Source: Candidatus Paraluminiphilus aquimaris
Lineage (GTDB): Bacteria; Pseudomonadota; Gammaproteobacteria; Pseudomonadales; Halieaceae
Direction of reading: 5' to 3'
Assembly (NCBI RefSeq): GCF_026230195.1
Contig: NZ_CP036501.1
Coordinates: forward strand, 2,480,001 to 2,544,000
Length of the DNA stretch: 64,000 nucleotides
The position numbers and the translations under genes were made by a program. Shown here in pieces: positions 10,598 through 20,103 of the stretch. Position 1 is the first letter of the stretch, and each line of letters begins with the position of its first letter. The notes under the pieces are model-generated. The model was not told where the DNA came from, did no database searches, and saw nothing but the letters and a program-made list of their open reading frames with translations.

Positions 10598-11144
10598 CGG
10601 GATGCCAGTTCACTTCAATCAGCGCGTCGTCTAAATCGATTCGCGCGATAACCTCGGTCTCTATGTAAGGGATAAGGCGCTCGCGATCATCGATACTGCT
10701 CTCAGAGGCGCGAACGACCAGCACGTCGTTAGCACCTGTTTCAAGCAGATAATCGACGTCACCCAAGTAAAGAGGCGCTCCGTCATCACCGGGTGCCATG
10801 ACGCGACAGCCCACCAGGTCATCCCAGTAAAACTCACCTTCTTTGAGGGTTGGCAGCGCCGACTTGGGAACCACAATGCTGTAACCCCGCAGAAGTTCGG
10901 CTGCATTTCGGTCATCTACACCCTCCAACAGGGCGACATACCCCTTTCCCTGCGCGCGAATATTGAGCACGCGTACAGGTTTACGCCCCTGGTTCCGAGC
11001 GTCGACTAAAAATTGAGGTTGGAGAGAAGTGAGCGAGGCTGGCGACTCGAGGTTTACCTTGAGCTTTACCCAGCCTTTGATGCCGTATACGCCTACGATT
11101 TTGGCGGCGGCTATGTCGGGAGATGTGGCGTCAGAGCGCGCCAC
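10590..11144 (-). CDS. rimM: Ribosome maturation factor RimM
   Basis: Assists late assembly of the 30S head domain and binds S19. The 184-aa product has the N-terminal RimM beta-barrel (AKIVGVYGIKGWVKLKV) and the C-terminal PRC-barrel (FYWDDLVGCRV...LGDVDYLLETGANDVLVV, ending near LIPYIETEVIARIDL). The start is a GTG at 11144, 10 nt after rpsP; no better upstream start exists. It overlaps trmD by 8 nt in the ribosomal operon. Confidence 0.95.
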   Translation of the reverse strand: MARSDATSPDIAAAKIVGVYGIKGWVKLKVNLESPASLTSLQPQFLVDARNQGRKPVRVLNIRAQGKGYVALLEGVDDRNAAELLRGYSIVVPKSALPTLKEGEFYWDDLVGCRVMAPGDDGAPLYLGDVDYLLETGANDVLVVRASESSIDDRERLIPYIETEVIARIDLDDALIEVNWHPDD

Positions 11145-11154
11145 AAAAAATCAC

Positions 11155-11415
11155 TTAAGCCGCTGCGGCCGCTTGGCCTGCCGCTTCTTTTACCAAACTG
11201 GCGACGCGAGGTGACAACTGTGCACCCTTAGCTACCCATGCGTCGATACGGCCTGTATCGATGCGCAGTCGCTCTTCTTGACCGCGAGCAATGGGGTTAA
11301 AGAACCCAACGCGCTCGATAAACCGGCCATCACGAGACCTACGACTGTCGGTAACTGTCACGTGGTAAAAAGGGCGCTTCTTTGAGCCGCCGCGTGAAAG
11401 ACGAATTGTGACCAT
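11155..11415 (-). CDS. rpsP: 30S ribosomal protein S16
   Basis: Small-subunit body protein needed for 30S assembly. 86 aa, with the S16 signature at the N-terminus ([19 protein letters not shown]) and [19 protein letters not shown]. First gene of the rpsP-rimM-trmD-rplS operon; a leader with a stable hairpin precedes it (11437-11456). Confidence 0.97.
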   Translation of the reverse strand: MVTIRLSRGGSKKRPFYHVTVTDSRRSRDGRFIERVGFFNPIARGQEERLRIDTGRIDAWVAKGAQLSPRVASLVKEAAGQAAAAA

Positions 11416-11436
11416 TGCTTTGTCCTAAACGTTAAC

Positions 11437-11456
11437 CCTTGGGACATTTCCCAAGG
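11437..11456 (-). promoter_or_regulatory. Perfect 8-bp hairpin in the rpsP leader
   Basis: On the minus strand CCTTGGGA, a four-base loop AATG, then TCCCAAGG form a perfect stem-loop about 21 nt upstream of the rpsP start and after the ffh stop. It has no T-run behind it, so it is not a standard intrinsic terminator. It may be a processing or regulatory element of the ribosomal-protein operon. Function is inferred only from position and symmetry. Confidence 0.45.
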
Positions 11457-11522
11457 CAAAATTTGAGGTCGCGAAGACTACAGGAAGTCGTCCCGTCTTT
11501 AAAGTCCTGCAACACATAATAA

Positions 11523-12920
11523 TTACCGGCGCGGAAACCCGGGTGGCATACCACCACCAGGCGGCATACCTCCGCCACCGCCCATCATTCCACCCATGCC
11601 ACGCATCATGCGCTGCATACCGCCGCCTTTCATCTTCTTCATCATTTTTTGCATCTGCTTGTGTTGCTTCAACAGACGATTCAGATCAGGAACTGCCGTA
11701 CCTGATCCGGCCGTGATGCGACGCTTACGCGATGGGTTAATCAGATCGGGGTTTTTTCGCTCTTTCGGTGTCATGGAGTTGATAATCGCTTCCATGCGGT
11801 CAAATTGCTTGGTGTCAACTTGCGACTGCGCTGCCTGAGCCATGCCACCCATACCCGGCATTTTATCGAGCATGGCACCAATGCCACCCATATTTTTCAT
11901 CTGCTGAAGTTGGTCACGGAAATCTTCGAGGTCAAAGCGTCCGCCTTTTTCGACCTTTTTAGCGAGTTTTTGCGCCTTCTTTTTATCAACTTTCCGCTCA
12001 GCATCCTCGATAAGCGACAGCAAATCGCCCATGCCAAGAATACGCGACGCCAACCGATCGGGGAAAAACGGCTCAAGTGCCTCTGTCTTCTCGCCAACAC
12101 CCATAAACTTGATGGGCTTACCCGTAACATGACGCACCGAGAGCGCAGCACCGCCGCGCGTATCAGCATCCACCTTCGTCAAAATAACGCCCGTGAGTGC
12201 CAAGGCGCGATTAAACGCGGTCGCGGTGTGCACAGCATCCTGACCTGTCATGGCATCGATGACAAAGAGCGTTTCAACCGGGTTGATGGCCTTATGCAGG
12301 TCAGAAATCTCTGCCATCATTTCATTATCAATCGCAAGCCGTCCCGCCGTATCGACCAACAAAACGTCACTGAATGCGGTTTTTGCGTTCTTAAGCGCGC
12401 GATTAACAATGTCTACAGGGCGCTCTTCCACCGACGAAGGCTCAAAGCGCGCACCCACCTCGCTCGCTAGTGTTTCGAGCTGCTTAATAGCGGCCGGTCG
12501 ATAAACATCAGCACTGACGACCGTCACTTTCTTTTTCTCACGCTCCATGAGGTAGCGCGCAAGCTTGGCGACCGAGGTGGTTTTGCCCGCACCTTGCAGA
12601 CCGGCCACCATCACAACCGCTGGGGGTTGTGTCGCTAAATTGAGTTGCTCATTGGCTTCACCCATGACGCTTTGAAGCTCAGCCTGAACGATTTTCAAAA
12701 AGACCTGCCCCGGCGTGAGACTCGAGCTCACCTCAGTACCAACAGCGCGCTCTTTGACCCGGTCCGTGAACTCCTTAACCACCGACAGAGCAACGTCGGC
12801 CTCCAACAGCGCCATACGGACTTCCCGCAGCGTGTCTTTGATGTTGTCTTCAGTGAGGCGCGACTTGCCCGCCATTGCCCTCAAACTGGCGGATAAACGT
12901 TCGCTTAAGCTTTCAAACAT
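11523..12920 (-). CDS. ffh: Signal recognition particle GTPase Ffh
   Basis: With 4.5S RNA, Ffh binds signal sequences of nascent membrane proteins and delivers ribosomes to FtsY. The 465-aa protein starts at the ATG at 12920 (MFESLSERLSASLRAMAGKS); a 30-residue upstream extension in the same frame is not homologous and is left out. The N domain is followed by the G domain (GLQGAGKTT P-loop, DTAGRL, TKVDADTRGG) and a methionine-rich M domain ending in a Gly/Met/Pro tail (QRMMRGMGGMMGG...). Transcribed divergently from the CcsA-like gene. Confidence 0.97.
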   Translation of the reverse strand: MFESLSERLSASLRAMAGKSRLTEDNIKDTLREVRMALLEADVALSVVKEFTDRVKERAVGTEVSSSLTPGQVFLKIVQAELQSVMGEANEQLNLATQPPAVVMVAGLQGAGKTTSVAKLARYLMEREKKKVTVVSADVYRPAAIKQLETLASEVGARFEPSSVEERPVDIVNRALKNAKTAFSDVLLVDTAGRLAIDNEMMAEISDLHKAINPVETLFVIDAMTGQDAVHTATAFNRALALTGVILTKVDADTRGGAALSVRHVTGKPIKFMGVGEKTEALEPFFPDRLASRILGMGDLLSLIEDAERKVDKKKAQKLAKKVEKGGRFDLEDFRDQLQQMKNMGGIGAMLDKMPGMGGMAQAAQSQVDTKQFDRMEAIINSMTPKERKNPDLINPSRKRRITAGSGTAVPDLNRLLKQHKQMQKMMKKMKGGGMQRMMRGMGGMMGGGGGMPPGGGMPPGFPRR

Positions 12921-12967
12921 GTTCTTTCCTGTGTCAATTAACAGTGCCGCAAGCGCTGGAACCGCGT

Positions 12968-12973
12968 AGTATA
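12968..12973 (-). promoter_or_regulatory. Possible ffh promoter -10 element
   Basis: Minus-strand TATACT embedded in GCGTATACTACGC lies about 48 nt upstream of the ffh ATG in the ffh/ccsA-like divergent gap. It matches a sigma-70 -10 box; the -35 at 17-bp spacing is poor. The surrounding near-palindrome also offers GTATAC to the plus strand. Confidence 0.4.
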
Positions 12974-13015
12974 CGCCTACGGCAAAAAAATAATCAGGGG
13001 AGTTCTGCAATCGGC

Positions 13016-13831
13016 ATGGCAGGATTTGCGACCAATCAAGTTCTCGCAGTAGCGGCCACGCTCGCGGCCGCGCTCTATTTGTTTACAGCAGCTCAGCAGC
13101 TTTTGAGGCTCGAACGACGCGAGCAAAAACTGCCAAACGCTATCTTATTCCCGGCCATCGCGGCGCTCTTGCTCCATGGTTTTGTCATTTACGATAGCTC
13201 TGCGTCCGTGGGGGCCAATTTTGGCTTTTATCGTGTTGCATCGTTAACGTTCTGGCTGATGGGTGTCCTAAGCTTACTGATTCTCGCCTTCCGTCCATTG
13301 CAGACGTTACTCATGGGTATTTTCCCATTGGCAGCGATTGCCATATTGGTCGCGACACTGACGCCTGAAACGGCTCGGCCCATGACCGATACACCACGCG
13401 GCTTGCTGCTGCATATCTCGACCTCGATTATCGGTTATGCGTTGCTGGGACTCGCAACACTGCAAGGCTTGTTGGTGCTTCAACAAAGCCGGTTGTTGCG
13501 GCAACACAAGACACGCGGGCTTATTCGCTTGCTGCCGCCGCTTGATAGCACCGAGCAAGTCATGCACGAGCTAATTGCAATGGGGACGCTTGTCATGGCG
13601 ATATCAATCGTCGCCGGCTTCTACTATGTCGACGATTTATTTGCGCAGCACCTCATACACAAAACAGTGCTCACCATCATTGCATGGCTGCTGTTCGCGG
13701 TGGTCTCCATCCGTCATATACGTTATGGGTGGCGCGTAAACACCGCAGTGATGCTTTGCTGCAGTGGGTTTGCCTTGCTGACGCTTGGCTTTTACGGATC
13801 CAAACTCGTTCTAGAGCTTGTTTTAACCTAA
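13016..13831 (+). CDS. CcsA/YpjD-like cytochrome c assembly family membrane protein
   Basis: 271-aa polytopic inner-membrane protein of the CcmC/CcsA-related family (cytochrome c biogenesis heme-handling fold). About eight hydrophobic helices are visible, with a conserved histidine in ALLLHGFVIYD and further histidines in LLLHISTSIIGYALLG and QHLIHKTVLTIIAWLLF that could contact heme. The ATG at 13016 follows AGGGGAG; a longer upstream reading frame has no membrane-protein character. Located divergently beside ffh, where gammaproteobacteria usually carry this ypjD-type gene. Whether it truly acts on cytochrome c is unproven. Confidence 0.85.
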   Translation: MAGFATNQVLAVAATLAAALYLFTAAQQLLRLERREQKLPNAILFPAIAALLLHGFVIYDSSASVGANFGFYRVASLTFWLMGVLSLLILAFRPLQTLLMGIFPLAAIAILVATLTPETARPMTDTPRGLLLHISTSIIGYALLGLATLQGLLVLQQSRLLRQHKTRGLIRLLPPLDSTEQVMHELIAMGTLVMAISIVAGFYYVDDLFAQHLIHKTVLTIIAWLLFAVVSIRHIRYGWRVNTAVMLCCSGFALLTLGFYGSKLVLELVLT

Positions 13832-13904
13832 GTGAAATCTAGGGTTGCGGCCGGACACATTTTTCTCAACAATTGGCGTTCATGCTGACGCTTGCCCATA
13901 AAGT

Positions 13905-15188
13905 TTGAACGACGCCCCGCTGGGACTCCTCTTTGCCATTTTGGCAGCACTCATTCTGTTATCCGGATTTTTCTCGAGCTCAGAGACAGGGATGATGGCG
14001 CTCAACCGCTACCGGCTAAAGCATCTGCAGCAGCAGGGTCACAAGGGTGCGCTGCGAGCGGGAAAGTTACTTGCGCGTCCCGATAGGCTGATTGGACTCA
14101 TTCTAATCGGCAATAACCTCGTCAATATATTGGGCTCTTCCATTGCCACCGTTGTGGCGATTCGACTTTATGGCGATGCGGGTATTGCTATAGCCACCAT
14201 TCTTTTGACGATCGTCATTCTCATCTTTGCTGAGATCACCCCGAAAACGATTGCCGCTATCCACCCTGAAAAAGTGGCCTTCCCAGCAAGTATTATTCTG
14301 CTGCCGCTTATGAAACTCGCCATGCCACTCGTATGGTCGATTAACGCTATTACAAATGGTCTGCTGTCGCTCCTTGGCTTCAAAACCAATGCCGCAAATG
14401 AGGACGAACTTACTCAAGAAGAGCTTCGCACCATCGTCAATGAGTCGGGTGGACTCATACCGCGGCGACACCGAAGTATGCTGGTGAACATACTCGATCT
14501 CGAGCAAGTCTCAGTGAATGACATTATGGTGCCCCGCAACGAGATATACGGTGTCGACCTCGATGATGATGATGAGACGATACTCAAGCGACTCAAGTCG
14601 AGTACCCATACCTTAGTGCCCGTCTTTCGCGGCGATATCAACAAGATCGAAGGTATCCTGCACTTGCGAAATCTCGGCAAGTGCCTTGATGGCGACGGGC
14701 TCAATCGAACCTCATTGATCAGTGAGCTCCAAGAGCCCTACTTCACACCAGAGAACACAGCGCTACATATTCAGCTCCGCCATTTTCAGCAGCGAAAACT
14801 TCGACTCGGGATGATCGTCGACGAATACGGCGACATCATGGGCTTGGTGGCCCTTGAAGATATCCTCGAGGAGATCGTCGGAAACTTCACTTCCAATCTA
14901 GTAGAGGACCAAGAAGAGATTGCCACGATGGCAGACGGAGGTGCCTCCTGTACCGGCAGCATTCCGATCAGAGACATCAATCGACAGTTTGGGTGGTCGT
15001 TACCCACAGACGGGCCAAAAACTATAAGCGGGCTTGCTCTTGAGGCCTTGGAGGCCTTCCCAGTGGGCCCCGCGTCCGTTCGGATTGGTGCTTACCAACT
15101 CGACATAGAATGCGTCGAGGGCAATGCAATCACTCAGGTTCGCGTAACACCGATGACCGCCACACCGCCATCGGATGACGCCATCTAG
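13905..15188 (+). CDS. CorC/HlyC family transporter-associated protein (DUF21-CBS)
   Basis: 427-aa membrane protein of the CNNM/CorB type linked to Mg2+/Co2+ homeostasis. Order of domains: DUF21 transmembrane region with four helices (LLFAILAALILLSGFFSSSETGM onward to about residue 165), a CBS pair with MVPRNEIYGVDLDDDDETI and MIVDEYGDIMGLVALEDILEE, and a C-terminal CorC_HlyC domain (GSIPIRDINRQFGWSLPTDG). It starts at a TTG at 13905; no in-frame ATG gives a full DUF21 domain. It lies after the CcsA-like gene, as in Pseudomonas. Confidence 0.9.
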   Translation: MNDAPLGLLFAILAALILLSGFFSSSETGMMALNRYRLKHLQQQGHKGALRAGKLLARPDRLIGLILIGNNLVNILGSSIATVVAIRLYGDAGIAIATILLTIVILIFAEITPKTIAAIHPEKVAFPASIILLPLMKLAMPLVWSINAITNGLLSLLGFKTNAANEDELTQEELRTIVNESGGLIPRRHRSMLVNILDLEQVSVNDIMVPRNEIYGVDLDDDDETILKRLKSSTHTLVPVFRGDINKIEGILHLRNLGKCLDGDGLNRTSLISELQEPYFTPENTALHIQLRHFQQRKLRLGMIVDEYGDIMGLVALEDILEEIVGNFTSNLVEDQEEIATMADGGASCTGSIPIRDINRQFGWSLPTDGPKTISGLALEALEAFPVGPASVRIGAYQLDIECVEGNAITQVRVTPMTATPPSDDAI

Positions 15189-15238
15189 GATTCGCAAGTA
15201 CGGGGAAACACCTTGACACTTCGCAACGCGCTAAACCC

Positions 15239-16538
<1,300 letters not shown>

Positions 16539-17600
16539 TCAAGATTTGTGCGTGACAAACATCGCGTCACCGTAACTGAAAAAGCGGTACTCCTTGAGTA
16601 CAGCTTCACGGTAGGCCTTCATTGTTTCCTCATAGCCGGCAAAGGCAGACACCAGCATAATGAGTGTGCTTTCAGGCAAATGAAAGTTTGTGACCATTGC
16701 GTCTACCACACCAAACTCGCACCCCGGATATAAAAATATATCGCTGTCACCTTCGAAAGCCCGAGGGCAGCGCTCAGAGTCAAGACCTGCGGCCGCCGCA
16801 CTTTCGAGCGATCTAACAGAAGTCGTGCCAACCGCCACAACGCGACCCCCTCTCTTGCGGCACGCACGGATCGCGTCAACGCAATCCTGCCCAACCTCAA
16901 TCCATTCCCGGTGCATTTTATGATGCGTAATATCCTCAACGCGCACGGGTTGAAAGGTGCCTGCCCCCACATGAAGGGTTACAAACGCGGTCTGCACACC
17001 TTTGAGGCTGAGTCGCGAGAGCAGGGCCTCGTCGAAGTGAAGACCTGCAGTAGGCGCTGCAACAGCGCCCTCATGCTTTGCGTAGACGGTTTGATAACGC
17101 TCACGGTCTTGTGGTGTATCCGCGCGCTCAATGTACGGAGGTAGGGGCATATGACCGTACAACCGCATCATCTTTGCAACCGTGCCAGTTTCCGCTTGAA
17201 GTTCAAACAAACCGCCATCGCGACCACAGACCCTCAGCGTGAAGTCAGTAATATCTGAGTCCTGATCAGCTGTAATAAAGATGAGGGAACCCTCTTTCGG
17301 ACTCTTACTCGACCTGACGTGGGCCAAAACAGAGCCATCACCGCGCAATCGCTCAATCAAAATCTCAACACGCCCACCCGTTTGCTTTTGACCATAGAGC
17401 CGCGCGGGAATCACTCGCGTGTTGTTAAAAACAAGCAAGTCATTGGGGCTCAGCAACGCTTCTATCTCTAAGAACTGCCGGTGATCAAGGCTACCTGTGG
17501 CACCGTCCAGCGCCAGAAGACGGGAACCCGTCCGCTCCTCAAGTGGCGACTGAGCAATCAGGTACTCGGGTAGGTCAAAGTGAAAGTCAGCTGTCTTCAT
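16539..17600 (-). CDS. queA: S-adenosylmethionine:tRNA ribosyltransferase-isomerase QueA
   Basis: Adds the ribosyl part of SAM to preQ1-tRNA to give epoxyqueuosine-tRNA. 353 aa from the ATG at 17600 ([20 protein letters not shown]); a GTG two codons upstream is less likely. Typical segments: [62 protein letters not shown] and [19 protein letters not shown]. Transcribed ahead of tgt. Confidence 0.96.
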   Translation of the reverse strand: MKTADFHFDLPEYLIAQSPLEERTGSRLLALDGATGSLDHRQFLEIEALLSPNDLLVFNNTRVIPARLYGQKQTGGRVEILIERLRGDGSVLAHVRSSKSPKEGSLIFITADQDSDITDFTLRVCGRDGGLFELQAETGTVAKMMRLYGHMPLPPYIERADTPQDRERYQTVYAKHEGAVAAPTAGLHFDEALLSRLSLKGVQTAFVTLHVGAGTFQPVRVEDITHHKMHREWIEVGQDCVDAIRACRKRGGRVVAVGTTSVRSLESAAAAGLDSERCPRAFEGDSDIFLYPGCEFGVVDAMVTNFHLPESTLIMLVSAFAGYEETMKAYREAVLKEYRFFSYGDAMFVTHKS

Positions 17601-17628
17601 AGTCACGTTTAGTTAGTAACGCAGTCAT

Positions 17629-17652
17629 AAAAAAGCCGGCATACGCCGGCTT
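17629..17652 (-). terminator. Intrinsic terminator after the repeat protein gene
   Basis: On the minus strand AAGCCGGC, loop GTAT, GCCGGCTT forms a perfect 8-bp stem followed by TTTT. It lies 22 nt after the stop of the gene at 17675 and before queA, so it should end that transcript and separate it from queA-tgt. Confidence 0.85.
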
Positions 17653-17674
17653 CGTCGTTTCGTAAGAGCGACGA

Positions 17675-18139
17675 TTAGTCGTCGCTGGCTTCGCCATCCG
17701 CGGGTGCTTCCTCAGCGGCGGGCTCTTCTGCTGGTGCTTCCTCAGCTGCAGGCTCGTCTGCGGGTGCTTCCTCAGCGGCAGGCTCTTCTGCTGGTGCTTC
17801 CTCAGCGGCGGACTCTTCTGCTGGTGCTTCCTCAGCTGCGGGCTCTTCTGCTGGTGCTTCCTCAGCGGCGGGCTCTTCTGCTGGCGCTTCCTCAGCTGCA
17901 GATTCCTCCACAGCAACTTCTTCCGCAGCTGCTTCTGCAACGACCTCTTCTTCCGTCTCCACAACTTCGGGTTCGGGTGCGGGCGGCGCTGAAACCGTAA
18001 CGAGCTCTTCAGCAATCAGAATATTGACTTTTTCTTCGCCATTCACTGGCTTTCCTGCAGCATTTTGAACTGCATAACGGTTGTCACCGCGCAAGAAAAT
18101 TTTGTAGTCAGCGGTCTTACGGACAAGCTTCATCGCCAT
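17675..18139 (-). CDS. Small conserved protein with long acidic EEAPA repeat tail
   Basis: 154 aa. The first 48 residues (MAMKLVRKTADYKIFLRGDN then RYAVQNAAGKPVNGEEKVNI) form a compact, basic/mixed segment that resembles short conserved gammaproteobacterial proteins of unknown function. From about residue 49 the protein is almost entirely Glu, Ala and Pro: a transition EPEVVETEEEVVAEAAAEEV and then seven units of EEAPA(E/D)E(P/S)AA to the end. The tail should be disordered and strongly negative, with no signal peptide. A GAGGGAG site precedes the ATG; it has its own terminator. Function unknown; protein-protein or nucleic-acid mimicry roles are speculative. Confidence 0.8.
   Translation of the reverse strand: MAMKLVRKTADYKIFLRGDNRYAVQNAAGKPVNGEEKVNILIAEELVTVSAPPAPEPEVVETEEEVVAEAAAEEVAVEESAAEEAPAEEPAAEEAPAEEPAAEEAPAEESAAEEAPAEEPAAEEAPADEPAAEEAPAEEPAAEEAPADGEASDD
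17701..17896. repeat. Seven-copy 30-nt tandem repeat inside a coding region
   Basis: The string gcttcctcagc recurs seven times at exact 30-base intervals within the gene at 17675-18139, each unit encoding ten residues (EEAPAEEPAA or variants). Third-position differences (gcggcg, gctgca, gctgcg) show that copies have diverged silently while the protein repeat is kept. Confidence 0.9.
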
Positions 18140-18264
18140 GTCTTTTCTCCCTCAAGATACTCAGCAACAGCACAAAGCAGTGGGCTCTGCGCCAAATTGC
18201 GGCGTAGTATACGCGCAACTCAGAATTATAGCGATGCTTAGATTGCTGATTCAGCTCGACCTGA

Positions 18265-18270
18265 TATACT
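18265..18270 (+). promoter_or_regulatory. Possible tRNA-Leu promoter -10 element
   Basis: TATACT lies 26 nt upstream of the tRNA-Leu 5' end, with TTGCTG 16 nt before it as a weak -35. A GC-rich run follows the -10 box, as is common for stable-RNA promoters under stringent control. Confidence 0.5.
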
Positions 18271-18295
18271 CCGCCGCCTGCACGTTGCCGCACAT

Positions 18296-18382
18296 GCCAG
18301 AGTGGTGAAATTGGTAGACACAGGGGATTCAAAATCCCCCGCCCTTAAAAGCGTGCCGGTTCGAGTCCGGCCTCTGGTACCA
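18296..18382 (+). tRNA. tRNA-Leu (anticodon CAA)
   Basis: An 87-nt cloverleaf: acceptor arm GCCAGAG pairs with CTCTGGT, D-loop region TTGGTAGACA, anticodon stem GGGGA/TCCCC around loop TTCAAAA giving anticodon CAA (reads UUG), a long variable arm typical of class II tRNAs, T-arm GGTTCGAGTCC, and an encoded CCA end. Followed by no clear hairpin terminator. Confidence 0.95.
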
Positions 18383-18512
18383 CATAATTTTTCAAAGCAA
18401 AAAAAAACGCGAAGGTCTGCTATTGCGGCTGCCCGCCCTGGCCAAGACGCCGCCTTATTGGTCTGCCGACCATTGGGATGCCCGCGAGCAGCTAGAGCGA
18501 ATTCTGCGTAAG

Positions 18513-18788
18513 TCAGTAAACCGCTTGCTCAAATTCAAATAGCGCTTCAATGGTAATATCGTCATGAAAGGGCAGCTCCTGGGTGCCAAAAATGCCGTAT
18601 ATCCCCGCTTCTCGGTCTATCCAAAAACATGAGTTAAGTAATCCTGTCCAAGAGTCTGAAAATGGCTTTCTTCCCCCCTCGATACCGCCTGTATGGAGCA
18701 GCAAGCCGAAGCCGAACCTTGCTCCGTTACCGAAACTCAAATCCCCGTTGTTGCTGATATTAGGCATAACGGTATCAAGAGCACCCAT
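18513..18788 (-). pseudogene. C-terminal remnant of a beta-lactamase-family serine hydrolase
   Basis: The 91-codon frame reads like the end of class C beta-lactamase-related serine hydrolases/esterases: a glycine-rich FGNGARFGFGLLLHTGG strand, WTGLLNSCFWIDREAGIYGI (equivalent to the usual GxxxTxFWIDPxxxxxG strand) and the closing ELPFHDD...LFEFEQAVY. A TGA lies four codons upstream in the same frame, and the catalytic SxxK and YxN parts (about 300 residues) are missing. I read it as a decayed gene fragment beside tRNA-Leu; a transcribed short protein is less likely. Confidence 0.7.
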
Positions 18789-19611
18789 GATCGCACTTCA
18801 TGCTGAAAAACCGTAGGAACGTCATTCAGATACTCGTCCTAAATAAAGCACCAATTACGCTCTTTGGTGTCTAGCAGCCGACTACTGCCGCGGGACACAT
18901 GTGTTACCGTCGGAACTTCGAGCAATAGGATAAAAAATTTCTGCATTGAGAGCGTTTTAAAGCGATGGCAATCTCTTGGGAACCAGGCGAATTCGATAGC
19001 GTATACATGGTGTCGGGTAGTCTTTTAGTAACAACAGCTTCAGGTGACAGGGTGATCGGATACCCAAAACCCGTATCAGTCTCTGCCAGCAACCAAAGTG
19101 ACGCTAAAACCAAGGTCAAAATGATGCTCCTTTCGAGGCACGGACTCAAAGACGTTAGCGTCACTCAAGACTCTCTCAGAGCGACATTGAAGCAAGATTG
19201 AATTTAACATCTCTGACCCGTAGCGGTTATCAAACTCAATCGTATGGGATGACGCTCCGACAGGGTGCGATGTGCCGCTGATGTGCCCGGTGAGGTACTG
19301 CGCCGAACAGGCAAGTCCAGTCGTCACCCCCCGGTTTGGCTTCTGGATAACAGCTTAGCCGGTGCGCCCGTCGCTTCTCAGCACAACTCAGCGAACGCAC
19401 ATCTCACTCAAACGTTCTTATCTCGAATATCCGAGTGCACTTTGATGCGATAGAGTCATCGACAAGGGTTCATCCCCCGGCCTTGAAAGTATATTGGCGC
19501 GATTTGGGCCTCTGGCACTCGCCTTGCTTCATCACCAAAAACTCTGCGCGTAGCCAATGGGCGGCTTTATCGGTAGCGTATTGGTGGAAATCCCGACCCA
19601 GGAGCGAGTCT
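18789..19611. other. Decayed intergenic stretch with no convincing gene
   Basis: About 820 bases between the serine-hydrolase remnant and the PncC-like gene. Several short frames exist on both strands (for example plus 18965-19201, 78 codons; minus 19076-19327, 84 codons), but none has a good ribosome binding site or a sequence I recognise, and they overlap one another. Best explained as remnants of lost genes in a region next to a tRNA. Confidence 0.5.
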
Positions 19612-20100
19612 ATGTTCTCGGACATCAGCCAAACTGTTGCTAGGCAACTCATTACACACGGACACAGCGTCTCGGTCGCCGAGTCATCGACGGGCGGTCT
19701 TATCGCAGCGAATTTACTTTCCGTGGCCGGCGCCTCGAACTACTTTCGGGGCGGCAGCGTTATTTACACACGAGAATCGAGGTACGCCTTTCTCGATCTT
19801 GACCTCGTCAAGTTAAAAGGTCTGAAACCTTTGACCGAGCCTATGGTTGCCGAATTTGCCGATGCCGCACGATTGAAACTCGACGCCACCTGGGGTATTG
19901 CAGAACTGGGCGCCGCAGGCCCTAGAGGCACGCCCTACGGTCACGCCCCGGGGACAAGCGTCATAGGCATCAGCGGACCGATCAACGCTACGATTACTGT
20001 CGAGACGTCTTCGGATAGCCGCGAGGACAATATGGTGCGGTTTGCAGAAGCCGCACTATCACTCTTCAACGAGACACTGCGGAAATTCGATCAGGCTTAA
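19612..20100 (+). CDS. CinA C-terminal domain / nicotinamide-nucleotide amidase (PncC-like)
   Basis: 162 aa, a stand-alone CinA C-terminal (PncC) domain. Members hydrolyse nicotinamide mononucleotide to NaMN and ammonia in pyridine-nucleotide salvage. Signatures: VAESSTGGLIAANLLSVAGAS near the start, YFRGGSVIYTRESR, and AELGAAGPRGTPYGHAPGTS followed by VIGISGP. The usual LTGxAGPxGG loop is altered to LGAAGPRGTPYG, so activity may differ. The ATG at 19612 has AGGAG seven bases upstream; an upstream in-frame ATG (19435) would add 59 unrelated residues and is rejected. It converges with the sensor gene at 20104. Confidence 0.8.
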   Translation: MFSDISQTVARQLITHGHSVSVAESSTGGLIAANLLSVAGASNYFRGGSVIYTRESRYAFLDLDLVKLKGLKPLTEPMVAEFADAARLKLDATWGIAELGAAGPRGTPYGHAPGTSVIGISGPINATITVETSSDSREDNMVRFAEAALSLFNETLRKFDQA

Positions 20101-20103
20101 AGC

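Noticed and set aside
12921-13010. 30-residue N-terminal extension of Ffh
   Set aside because: Not homologous to Ffh, and it overlaps the likely promoter; ATG at 12920 fits the family.
17587-18015. 142-codon frame rich in KHQQKSP repeats on the same strand
   Set aside because: It is the alternative frame of the 30-nt tandem repeat, not a separate gene.
18965-19201. 78-codon plus-strand frame
   Set aside because: No good ribosome binding site and overlapped by opposing frames of similar length; could be real but not supportable.
19435-19611. Upstream extension of the PncC-like frame (59 residues)
   Set aside because: The extension is not part of the CinA-C domain, and the ATG at 19612 has AGGAG upstream.
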